A stretch of 64,000 nt of DNA from Latrodectus hesperus. Its lineage: Eukaryota > Arthropoda > Arachnida > Araneae > Theridiidae. The notes below the pieces were generated by a model, which saw only the letters and a program-made list of their open reading frames with translations, was not told the DNA's origin and ran no database searches. The stretch's first letter is position 1. Every line of letters starts with the position of its first letter. A program made the translations under genes and the position numbers. The stretch lies in contig CM075862.1 in the NCBI GenBank assembly GCA_037975125.1, positions 63,702,078 to 63,766,077 on the forward strand, written 5' to 3'. Below, piece after piece: positions 37,801 through 46,959 of this stretch.

Positions 37801-40800
37801 ATGCATGGATTTATTTATCACAATCAATTCAATTTAATTATCAAGAAACAACTTTTTTAAAATTAAATATGCTATTTTATAAAAAAAAATTCTTTAAATT
37901 AACTTTAAAAATTTTAATGGAAAACATAGTTTTCAGTATTAATGTAGAGTACAATAGTTAATTTAGTATATAATTGATTGATATTTTGGATATCAATCAC
38001 AATAAAATTTAAAAAGCAAAGCTTTATTTTTTTATAACATTGTTTACTTGATTATAGATAAAATGAAACGTTTTATTTTCATCTATTTTAGCCATTGTTG
38101 GGCTACAGGGGCAAATGAAAAATATTTTGTGCATGCATATCATTAAGGATTATACTTACAAGTCCCCACCCATGTAGTACAGGACTAAAAATCATTGAAA
38201 AGAAGTTCTAACAAAAGATAATATGAAATGGATTTACATGACTCAAATATGGTTTCAAGTAGTTTTGATATACACAAGACAATATCAATTCCTATTTCTA
38301 AGCAGTAAACCACAAATATTCTAAATTGGTAAACATTTAATGATAGTTAAAATAAAGAGCTCTAATAATTTATAAGTATTGTAAATAAAATTAATGTTTT
38401 TTAAAAATTAATTTTAATCTATCTCATAATTATTATTTATTAATTCACAAAAAATAAAAATTGTAAAGTAGTTTATTTTTTTAATAATCAACTATATTTG
38501 AATAAATTTTCTGATCAGCAAAATGTTTTATAAAATTCCAATACAAAGAAAAATAATTTACAAAATTTTTTGCATCCTGCACTCCAATTACTGTATTTTT
38601 CTGTACATAATCTGTAACTGTGTATTATCTACAAGAACTTTAGTGTAAAAGAAAAAAATCGTCACCTTATTTGCCGCACTGTATGATCTGGGGCAATTTT
38701 TCTGTGTTGTGAATATTTAAAAAAATATACTGCTGATAATGCAGTATTACAAAATAAAAACACACACAGTATGATTAAAAACATAATAAATTGTAACCGA
38801 GAAAATATTTATTATGAAAAAATGAATTTGGGTCCACCTTGTCACAGAGTGCAATAAAATGAGATAAAAGCACCAGATTAATCATCAAAAGCAATTCTAG
38901 TGAAACTTAATGATTTTTAGTTTTTAATAACTTTTAAAAATGAGGTTAGATATATTTTTTAAAAATAAAATATATTTGTTTCGTTAATAATTAAATGAAA
39001 GAAATGGATTATTTTTTAACTGTGCATTTGATACTTTTTCTTTTGCATTGCGCATGCTTTGTTTTTTACTTCACATTAACACGTTTGTCGCCATTTTTTA
39101 AAATTTGCTTCTTCATAGATTTTAGTTTAAAATCGGCTATCTTTTATGCTTTCGCTTTCAAATGATGATATACAAACTTGAATATTTTCAGAATGAAACA
39201 GCTCAGGTAAAAACAAATTGTGAAGTGATGATAGCCAACAGTGATATCTCTCCAAGGAATTGAATTTGTTCTTCAAAGTAATTGGACAAAACAAACTAGA
39301 GCTGAATTAAGACAGCAAAGTTGTGGTGCCATCTGTTATTTATTTTATAAAACATAAACAGCATTTCTTTCAAAATCTATTGTAAGCTTTTCTGATGGAT
39401 GTTTTTTTATCAGATTATTTGCAATGGAGTGCAATATAACAGTGAAATTCGAAACTTTTTGAACACATAGTCTGTAGATTATATACAGGAAAATATGATA
39501 CCTTGAATACATATTTATTTAATAAATTTGAGAATTTAACACACACAAAATCAGATTTGTTTTTTACTGTACACAAATACAATACACTTATTTTAATAAA
39601 ACATCATGATAAATATAATAAAATATTACACTAAATCTACTTTCCAATCAAAAGGAAATTTCTCATATTTATCATTGGTAGACTATCAAATGATTAAATA
39701 AAAATACTAGACAAAAATGACTGCAAGTTTTAAAGCACTTTCTGAGAGAGATACAATTTGCATTAATTCTAAATTAAAGGTATTAATATGAATTTATTAA
39801 CACACGCAGAAAAAATTGAGGGGGAAAATAGCTGACTGTTTATTAACTACCATTTATTTCACTTGGTTCGAAAGGATTCAATAATTATAATTACAATTGC
39901 ATTGCAATAATAAATTGGAGATTATAAATTGGAAATGATTACTGAATTCATAAAAATGGGATTAATATCTAAAAAAATGATATCTTACTTGAAATAAAGT
40001 ACATTTGCAAAAAAATAAAACTCTTTTGGATTAAAGGATTTACATAGATCTGGCTTTTACCTAAGGGGAAAAAATTATCACTCAACAACAATCTCATTTG
40101 TCTTGCTTTGATATACACTTCTGAGACACAGAACTTAATCATGAAGCAAAAGGTATTTTGAATGTGAAGGGTCTTCAAAATTGTTATTGGTGGATTTCCG
40201 AAAAATTGAATCTGGAGTAAAAGAGGCAACACTGAATTTTACAAAATATGTAAAGAATCAGATATTCATAACAATAAAATAAGCCAATTGAGTTGGGCAT
40301 GTTACTTGCATGAATGAAAAATAATGTACTAAAAGCAATTTTTTCAGATGGACCCAGTAACACAGGAAATAGAGGAAGAGCAAAACTTCAATGAACAATT
40401 GCAATAGAGATAAATTGTTTAGTCATCAAATCTATGAATTAATGGAGTTTGGTTGTTAGTAAATGTTGATGTAGCAAATGTCTAATTAAGAAAGTCTTGA
40501 CCTACTCTGGGTAGTCATGCACAAAGTTATTCAATATGCCACAATAGAATGAAAATTTTTAACTATAGAAAAATCTCTTTTTTTTGTAAAAATATAACTA
40601 AAAATAAATTGTTCCACTGTCATTCCAATAAATTGATGACAGTATTGTATTAAAATATGAGAAAATAATGGGAACGAAATACAATAAATATAATGAGAAA
40701 AATTTTAAATACAAGCCCAGAAAATAAATAATGAAGTACATATATTTTAAGAAAATGAATATTTTCTTAATATGTTAATAATTCATATTAATTCATTATG

Positions 40801-43800
40801 GAAAATGATTATAATAATTCATTATGGATTAATTCATTATGGTATTTCATTATTATTAATTCATTATATATTAATTCATAATTATTCCATTATTAATATG
40901 GTTATATGAATAATGGAATAATTATGAATTAATATATAATGAATTAATAATAATGAAATTCATTCATTATGGAAAATTAAGTGAATACCTGAATCTTCGA
41001 GTTTTTGGTCAACAATTTCATCTCTTAGACCACTTAATGCTTCTGAAAAATTTAATAAATATAATTATTCAAAATGCTACATGAATTAAAAAAACTGATT
41101 GTTCAATACTTAATTAGTTTCACTTTAGAAGTTAAAACAGCTAACAGATAATAATGAAGATTTACATCCAGTAAATTGTAAATGCTTTAATTATCATTTG
41201 ATAATGTATACAGACCAAAATTAACACAGCATTTTCTTAACCAACAGAAAAAAATTTAGATTTAATGATGAATAGTTATATAGACAAGTTTTTGTTACAT
41301 ATAAAATCAAGCTATGATGATAAATAAAGTTAATAAGTTACATTTATTAACTGCAGCAAAACAAAGAAATATAATTTTTTTCCTACAAATTTATAACATG
41401 GTTCACACCTTGTGAGAGAATAAAATTAGCTAGATACAGGTCCAGCTCCCGGACGGAGACATTGATGTGGTATGGATTGACACATAATGCAGGGTGGAGG
41501 CACTCGTGAGATTTTTCTAATCGTTCTCCGTCTGTGCTTTCAAGTGGAATAGCTTTGAAAAGTATAACCATAACAAGATCTAGTCGCCACACCTAATCCA
41601 AATGAAATCAAAATTTATAACAAATTGTTTCATCATATTTCGTTTAAATTTTAAAAGAATTCTTAAAACTGCATACGAAGACTATCTAAATTATTATCTG
41701 CTATAGTAATAATTATTACTAATGCAGAATAATATAAGACAAGTAATAGTTAAACAGAAAATGATTAAAGAGTTCTTAAAATGCAAACACATTGCTAAAA
41801 TACATTATAAATGCAGGTGTCACATAAATTTATTTATAAATACATAGAAATAGTAATTTTACCAAATGAAATATTAAGATTCCACTAGAGCAGAAAAAAA
41901 GTAGTTTTTAGAAAAATATCAGGCAGTTATTTGCAAAAATTATTGGAGTTATAGAAATCTATTAATGGTAACGGATAAAAAAAAGATGAATTCTAACCAT
42001 CAAGTTCAATAGATAAAATTTTTGGTTGCCGATGATAATGAAAAGTTTGAAACTGAAAACCATAACTTTGGCTAATAGTAAAAAGTATGTGTCAAATACA
42101 AAAACTTACATTTTTATTCAATTTTATAAGAATAAAGAGTTAAGCTAATTAAAACCTATTAATACTTTCAATTTACATGAATTTTTTAATTTTTGTATAA
42201 AATACTGTTCCCTCCCCCCTAAAATTCTTTTTCACAAAATACAAATTTCTAAGTTTCCTCATTTCACATATTTTTAAAAATTTAATTCCTTAATTTTACA
42301 ATTCTTTTGCATTTATTGAAATTGAAATTTCAAATATTGTAAATACTATCCTGTAATTACTTCTAAGATTTGATAAAGAGTAAATGATCATCTACTGAGA
42401 AATTCTGCTTTAAAACTGGATGAAGGTTTTAAATAACTTACTATATTAAACTTTTTTTTAAATAAATTCAGTTTTGATTTGAATGATTGGTAACTGCCAT
42501 ATAAGTGTTATAGTACACTAAAAAGAAATAAAAACAATTTTTAAATGTATACTTTATATTTAACTGACTTTTTTATTTAGAAACCATAATTTGATAACAG
42601 AGTAATGGTTACCTAAATTCTTAAAAAAATCATTTGTTTATACATAAATTTGCAGGTTTTAATTAAGATCAAAATTGTAACCTTCACAAAAGTTTTAATC
42701 ATAAAAAATTTTTTTAACAAATTACAATTAATAATAACTTTCTATAAAAATTTTTTTTCATAGAAACTTTTTTAGTGAAATCTTTTATTTTAATTAATTC
42801 TACAGTAAAATTTTTGCATGGTCAAATTTAATCCTGGGATTAAGCTTTAAAATCACACATATTCATTAATAATTAATAAAATAAAACATAAGTAAGAAAA
42901 TTTATGTGTCTACAAATGCTTACATAAAAATTAAAGAAATACATTTTAAAATTTACCTTGTCGGCTTGTCTAAGGCAATCAATTCTTCTCATTTTACCTT
43001 TTTGGTCAGGATTACTGAGTACACAACCAGATGCCTTCTTGCCGGTTATTCCAAGCACAAAACTTTCTCTACATTCTTGGGTGATATCTTTCCTTAGTTT
43101 TCCCAACAATCTTGAAGCCCATTTTTGTTTTATTTCAACACGTTCATTCTAATAAAAAAATCAGTCTTTTACTGTCAAAGAAATTATAAAAGAGTACATG
43201 AATCATCTGAAACATTTTTTTTCTTTTGCTGTATGTTTTGTGATATTTAGTATAAACTAAATATAAATTTGTTTTTCAATAAGTAATCTTTTTCAAATTC
43301 TTTTAATCTATGATTTTTATGTAATCTTTGCAAAATTAGTTTCAAGTTATTAGAATTTTATTTATAATGAAATATTCAAAGTTTGGATATTTGAAATTTA
43401 AAATAACATGAGATTGCAATCATCAGAGTTCAAGACTGAGCACAAACAGGACTTTAAAAACCAGATATTGTGCAAAGTGATGGTATATAATTTAGGTTGG
43501 CAAGATTACTGTGCAGCACTTGGCGTGAAAATGGGAAATCGGGCCAAACCTAAGATGGCTCCTAGGATTTTACCAAATATTTTATAAATGCAAAAATAAT
43601 TACATGTATAAACTAAAAATGCTATTGTTTTTAAAGGTCAAGAAAGTGCAAAAGGAAGCAAAACAGAAGTTCATGCATGTGGATGAAATCTTTATTCTAG
43701 AATAATGATTTTCATTCTATGATTTGTAAAATTCTAAGAGTACACGGGACACTGATAGGAGATTTGCAAAAACATTTAGAATGTCAATGAAAAATATACA

Positions 43801-44060
43801 GAAAGTTAATTGATAATTAGATTTTAACAAAAGACCAGTTTATAAAATTATTTTAGATGTTTAATAGAAAGTAAATCAAATTTTAAAACTGATCAGATAC
43901 TTACTTGTAACTCTTCCCGACACAACTTTTCTTCATCAATGTTCATTCGCTTGTCATGTTTTTTGAAATATTTGCGCTTCACAGCTTGAAGATTAAACCA
44001 CGTATAGGAGAAGGACTTCACATGAGGCAACAAAGCCTCGATGAAAGGATGAAATTCATC
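22737..44060 (-). CDS. NFI: Nuclear factor I transcription factor, 13 exons, start codon exon not found
   Basis: NFI proteins are nuclear transcription factors that bind the palindrome TTGGC(N5)GCCAA as dimers. Coding exons, in transcript order: 43905-44060, 42957-43148, 41409-41592, 40989-41042, 37445-37507, 36065-36436, 32874-33059, 31589-31764, 30289-30409, 26362-26661, 25077-25192, 23923-24145, 22737-22849. All introns are GT-AG and the joined length is 2256 nt, giving 751 residues plus TGA. Residues 1-177 form the MH1-like DNA-binding and dimerisation domain. Predicted zinc ligands by analogy with MH1 are in [10 protein letters not shown] and in [14 protein letters not shown]. The rest is the Pro/Ser/Thr-rich activation region, with conserved islands such as [13 protein letters not shown] and [14 protein letters not shown]. 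Vertebrate NFI usually has 500-550 residues, so this protein is long. Only the extreme N-terminus is missing. Confidence 0.93.
23923..24145 (-). CDS. NFI: NFI exon L: C-terminal SP/TP repeat exon
   Basis: 223 bp, phase 0 start and phase 1 end. [18 protein letters not shown] leads to [20 protein letters not shown] and SGQFVSIDD, comparable to the SPT...NRFVSV ending of vertebrate [14 protein letters not shown] is a small internal repeat. Donor GTAAGA. If the following intron were retained, translation would stop after five more codons (G-K-N-I-I). Confidence 0.88.
25077..25192 (-). CDS. NFI: NFI exon K
   Basis: 116 bp, phase 1 start and phase 0 end. It encodes [20 protein letters not shown] and [19 protein letters not shown]. 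Ser/Pro-rich first half, then a short His-containing tail. Placed by TTTTAG acceptor, GTAAAA donor, and phase agreement with both neighbours. Confidence 0.8.
26362..26661 (-). CDS. NFI: NFI exon J: acidic Cys/His repeat exon
   Basis: 300 bp, phase 1 at both ends, 100 codons. After [20 protein letters not shown] it holds a run of imperfect units of about ten residues ([30 protein letters not shown] and others), then [12 protein letters not shown]. Each unit has an acidic start and most contain Cys with His or Asn, then Pro. I know no counterpart in vertebrate NFI. Acceptor TTTTAG, donor GTAATT. The exon is symmetric and could be skipped without a frame change. Confidence 0.85.
27660..28095 (+). 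mobile_element. decayed LINE fragment in NFI intron I-J
   Basis: Conceptual translation with frame changes gives recognisable LINE reverse-transcriptase thumb-region pieces: [12 protein letters not shown], then [30 protein letters not shown] and [16 protein letters not shown]. These match the Jockey/I-type polyproteins common in arachnids. Stops and shifts show it is dead. It sits antisense to NFI. Confidence 0.7.
28511..28575 (+). repeat. possible tRNA-derived fragment
   Basis: TTGGTAGTCTAGTGGTTAGAGCG is a good A-box/D-arm match. The expected B box appears only as a degenerate GGTTGAGTTAGAAACTC. It is a tRNA pseudogene or the head of an old SINE. It lies in an NFI intron. Confidence 0.4.
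30289..30409 (-). CDS. NFI: NFI exon I: polyproline exon
   Basis: 121 bp, phase 0 start and phase 1 end. It encodes [20 protein letters not shown] then [20 protein letters not shown], matching MLPPPPPPPMARPV of the vertebrate proline-rich activation domain. Acceptor TTTCAG, donor GTTTGT. Confidence 0.93.
31589..31764 (-). CDS. NFI: NFI exon H: conserved GPYY...[10 protein letters not shown] block
   Basis: 176 bp, phase 1 start and phase 0 end. [18 protein letters not shown] and [16 protein letters not shown] align with vertebrate NFI ([20 protein letters not shown], then VQLVC). This is strong evidence that the exon is real. Acceptor CTGCAG, donor GTAATT. Confidence 0.93.
32874..33059 (-). 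CDS. NFI: NFI exon G: Ser/Pro-rich exon
   Basis: 186 bp, phase 1 at both ends. It reads [40 protein letters not shown] and [15 protein letters not shown], rich in Ser-Pro pairs. The sequence is not strongly conserved; it is placed by TTTACAG acceptor, GTATGT donor, open frame and phase. Confidence 0.85.
34450..34705 (-). mobile_element. tRNA-derived SINE, family B, copy 2
   Basis: On the minus strand it starts TGGCTTAGTGGCAGCGTTTC, has B box GAGGTTCAATCCTCGGG, and shares GGTTGGGCAAGGTCGA and CTTCGCACCCCAGGGC with the copy at 13191. It is flanked by a perfect 13-bp target-site duplication GCATTTAGAATTC (34437-34449 and 34706-34718). It lies in NFI intron F-G in the same orientation as the gene. 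Confidence 0.9.
36065..36436 (-). CDS. NFI: NFI exon F: long activation-domain exon
   Basis: 372 bp, phase 1 at both ends, 124 codons. The start [20 protein letters not shown] is polar. The later part, [28 protein letters not shown] and [14 protein letters not shown], parallels the vertebrate NFI segment with a basic KRLK-type cluster, a tyrosine-containing acidic patch and SPTTMKK-type Ser/Pro sites. Acceptor CTACAG, donor GTATGT. Confidence 0.9.
36967..37406 (+). mobile_element. 5'-truncated LINE insertion with 20-bp target-site duplication
   Basis: The 20-bp sequence TAAGCACATAAAGGTAAATA occurs at 36947-36966 and 37407-37426 and brackets the insert. The frame at 37087-37371 encodes a LINE C-terminal end: [32 protein letters not shown], a CPAL-like segment and [12 protein letters not shown], as in the Cys/His motif after RNase H of I/Jockey-type elements. 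It is antisense to NFI. Its downstream duplication ends 18 nt from the 5' splice site of exon E. Confidence 0.85.
37445..37507 (-). CDS. NFI: NFI exon E: conserved GVFTSTEL motif
   Basis: 63 bp, phase 1 at both ends. It encodes [20 protein letters not shown] and a Lys, matching the vertebrate NFI motif SGVFNVSELVRVS. The acceptor is TTTCTAG and the donor GTAAGT. A LINE insertion ends 18 nt beyond its 5' splice site. Confidence 0.88.
40270..40560 (+). mobile_element. possible very decayed LINE fragment
   Basis: Pieces such as [30 protein letters not shown] and KLQ resemble the RLRWAGHV...GRPKLRW ending of the LINE family found at 14.0 and 57.6 kb. Frames are broken and no duplication was found, so this may be chance. 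It lies in NFI intron D-E. Confidence 0.3.
40844..40959. repeat. perfect 51-bp inverted repeat (palindrome)
   Basis: The left arm 40844-40894 is exactly complementary to the right arm 40909-40959, with a 14-nt spacer. Neighbouring sequence repeats AATTCATTATGG several times. Transcribed as part of the NFI intron D-E it would form a long hairpin. It may be a MITE-like element or a replication-generated palindrome. Confidence 0.9.
40989..41042 (-). CDS. NFI: NFI exon D: short linker exon
   Basis: 54 bp, phase 1 at both ends. It encodes [18 protein letters not shown]. Placed by TTTCAG acceptor, GTATTC donor and phase fit with neighbours. Acidic linker after the DNA-binding domain with little conservation that I can recognise. 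Length divisible by three, so skipping would keep the frame. Confidence 0.75.
41409..41592 (-). CDS. NFI: NFI exon C: end of DNA-binding domain
   Basis: 184 bp, starting in phase 0 with [20 protein letters not shown] and ending in phase 1 after [24 protein letters not shown] supplies the remaining predicted zinc ligands (Cys, Cys, His). The donor is GTGTGA, weaker than the others. With exons A and B the total is 532 bp, the same length as the single DNA-binding-domain exon of vertebrate NFI genes. Confidence 0.96.
42957..43148 (-). CDS. NFI: NFI exon B: core of DNA-binding domain
   Basis: 192 bp, 64 codons, phase 0 at both ends. It encodes [54 protein letters not shown] and DK, the most conserved block of the family, and includes a predicted zinc-binding Cys in SGCVLS. 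Acceptor TTAG, donor GTAAAT. Confidence 0.96.
43905..44060 (-). CDS. NFI: NFI exon A: start of DNA-binding domain
   Basis: 156 bp, 52 codons, both junctions in phase 0. It begins [20 protein letters not shown], almost identical to the start of the NFI domain in vertebrates, and continues through [19 protein letters not shown], the basic helix region. The acceptor is ACAG and the donor GTAAGT. The segment [14 protein letters not shown] is less conserved. Confidence 0.95.
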
Positions 44061-44265
44061 CTGTAATCATAAAACATGTATCAAATACATTCTCATATGT
44101 AAAAACTTAAATAATAAAAATCATTTTAAATAATTTTCCAAAATTTTTTGAAAGATTTAATCACTAATAGCATTTTCTTAAGTAAAAATACAATGAAGCT
44201 TAAAAATACTTGAATTACTTTTTAGAATACTGATAAAAGAAAGAATTATTAATAGAATAACTTAC

Positions 44266-44279
44266 CAAAGGCATAAAAT
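44266..44279 (-). CDS. NFI: candidate 14-nt NFI microexon upstream of the DNA-binding exons
   Basis: On the minus strand a pyrimidine-rich stretch (TTTTATTTTTTCTTG) leads to CTACAG, then ATTTTATGCCTTTG, then a perfect donor GTAAGT. The end phase is 0 and matches the next exon, giving F-M-P-L before DEFHPF. The acceptor side would need an upstream exon ending in phase 1. Alternatively the ATG could be a start codon giving MPL-DEFHPF. The separating intron would be 205 nt. Vertebrate NFI has a short first coding piece at this junction, which makes a small exon plausible; its existence is inferred from splice signals only. Confidence 0.45.
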
Positions 44280-44704
44280 CTGTAGTTATATTCAAGAAAA
44301 AATAAAAGTCAATTTAACATATTTGGGAGCAACCTGCAACAGAAAACCTCTAATTAATTACAACACTGTAAAGAATTTTAATGTTTATTAAAAGAGTAAA
44401 AGTAAGTTAAAAAATGAATGAAGAAAAAATTGTTTACAATTGCAGATTTACACCAATTTTTATACTCATTATGCTTCCATTAAAAATGATGCATGAATAC
44501 ATACATAACAAATTACTTTGGTGTGCTGTAGGTTTTCATGCAGGGTATATACAGAACAACAGTAACTATGATAATAAAATCATAAAAATGTACAATCTAA
44601 TAAAAAGTACTTTATCTTTTTATTGTTATTTTGTACACAAAATCCATATGTCTATTCGTATTACTAACAAAATCATCAATTACATGATCAAAAAACTCTG
44701 ATTT

Positions 44705-46340
44705 TCACTGTAATAAGTGTAACATTTCTTTTTCTATTGTTATTAGAGATAAATTGCTTAATCTATCCTGGCTCATTGTATTGCGTGCATAATTTTTTAC
44801 TCTTTTCAATGCTGAAAACGATCTCTCCACCAAAGCAGTTGAAAATGGAATTGAACAAATTAAATGTGCCAATTTATTTACTTCACTTAGGGCATCTGTC
44901 AAATCAGTCAGCATTATATGCTGAAAAAGTTTCGATAAATTAATTTCATGGTATGACTCACTATGATAAAGAATGCATATTTCATTGGTTAGCTTTACAA
45001 AATCAAAATGTTTTGTATAAGCGTTCTTTAACAAATTAAGTCATTCATCCGGAAATTTACTTTGATAATTCTTAAAAAAAAACTAAAATTCAAAAGTTCA
45101 AGAAATTTGAGCAAATTTAATTTTTTAAAACGGACATCTAACTGACGGTAAATAGTGCCCATTATTTTATAATATAAATTTTTAAAATGTTGGTCTACAC
45201 TTGAGTTTTGTAAACTTACATGACGTTTTTTTCCTCTTCATAAACTTCATCAAATGCAACAGGAGTTCTCATATTTTGAATTGTATCTTTTACTTCCTCT
45301 ACTTTTTGACTAGAATATGCTATATCTTAGTTTTTTTTGTAAAATAGAACATCAATATAACTAACACTTTGGCAAAAATATTTAGGAGAAAATTACCGTT
45401 AAATTCTTAAAAAACACGTGATAATTCTTTGCAATATTAATTGTATTGTTATCCCAGCCTTCTGGATTTTCAATATTTTCAAATAAATCAGATAAGCCTT
45501 GACTTTTGCTTTTTATGTCATTTACCAAACGAGATGAATAATTCTAACGTGTTGTAGCTATTTTTGGAAATTTTCTTTTAATAATTTCATTTAAAACCTA
45601 ATTTCTTTTTGTAGACACTGAAAAAATAAAGCTATGTCAGAAATTGTTGCAAAAAATAATTTATAAGCTTTTATAAGTAATACAAATTGCGACAGAACTA
45701 AATTAAGTACATGTACGCAACAATGTACACACACACACAGCTTCTGGGAAAATATCATTTATTTTTTCTGTGTCCCATTCAACGCTCTTGCCATGACTGC
45801 CGCCCCATCATACGTTTGAGCAATCAGTTTGTTCTCACACCCCAACTCAAAATCATTTCTTGCACAACATTACACAAAGCTTCCGCTGAACGATCACCAC
45901 TAACATCTTTAAAAAACAAAAATCTTTCCACTGGTGCACTACAATTATTAACATATCATTTGCACAACCAATATTTGTGATTTGTGAGATATGTCAGATG
46001 TTTTATCCAGCATAATAGCAACGAATTACGTTTCTTTAACCTTTATTTCTAATTTCTGAAATTACAATATTTTTGATTGATGCAATTATATCATTTTGTA
46101 TTCTATTAGAGGTTCCAGAAAATACAGTTGCAGTTCTTAAATGGGTTGCTAAAAGGTCATGATATTTACTAATTAGTTATTAATTCTTTATAATTTCCTC
46201 GATTAAAGAAATTAATATTCTAATTGTGTCCACGAAATGTATCTTCTTGTTTTTCTATGTAACAAACTACATCTATTAATCTCTTGAGAATATTTCTATT
46301 TCTTGTTGCTTTTTCATTGTGTTGAACAATCAATGAAGCC
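44705..46340 (-). pseudogene. hAT transposase pseudogene (ZMYM1-like)
   Basis: The best preserved part (45034-44705) encodes the hAT C-terminal dimerisation domain: ICSIPFSTALVERSFSALKR then YARNTMSQDRLSNLSLITIE. Upstream, around 45980-45720, DVSGDRSAEALCNVVQEMIL and pieces of a QTYDGAAVMA-type motif match the catalytic-domain region of the same family (zinc finger MYM-type 1-like proteins), but in several frames with stops. No terminal inverted repeats or 8-bp duplications were identified. It lies just upstream of the known NFI exons, in the same orientation. Confidence 0.65.
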
Positions 46341-46782
46341 TTTTATATGTTTACACTTTATGTGAGTAATCTTTCACTTTCACATCTCAATTATAAGTAC
46401 ATAAAATCAAATTAAAAACATAAAATTTACTAGTATATTACCATTCTTGAAGCAAACCATTAAAAATAGAATATCAGGAAGAAATGCAAATAACAAAATA
46501 ATATTTTTGGACAAATATATTATACTGATTTAACAGATCAAATCTCAAGAAATTTAGAAGAAAATATCCTGAAAAATCAACTTTGTTTAACCACCACTAT
46601 AAGAGTCAATATCAAGAATACTGGACTTATAAATGTGGTGTGTGTGCTGTTATTATTAATGACAACAATAACAATACTTGATATTGAGTAAAAAAAAATT
46701 GGATGGTATGTACAAACTTAACTTACCATGCAGCTGCAATATAATGCCACAATTCATATGGTTAAAAGCTAGAGTCAACAAT

Positions 46783-46949
46783 TGTTTGTCGTTCAACGGT
46801 CATTTTTTGCACGAGGGCTAATTAGACTGGGACCTACAGTTTAAAGTGGATTCCGAACCACTACAAACATCCATGCCCAAGGTGGGATTCGAACCCACGA
46901 ACTGTTGAACCAAAGGCAAGAGAGCTAACCATTCAACTGCCAGCTACAT
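46783..46949 (-). mobile_element. tRNA-derived SINE, family A, copy 2
   Basis: The head reads TAGCTGGCAGTTGAATGGTT (A box), then GTTCGTGGGTTCGAATCCCA (B box), and the tail CCACTTTAAACTGTAGGTCC aligns with copy 1 at 8970-9138. A perfect 10-bp duplication AGTCAACAAT flanks it (46773-46782 and 46950-46959). Confidence 0.85.
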
Positions 46950-46959
46950 AGTCAACAAT

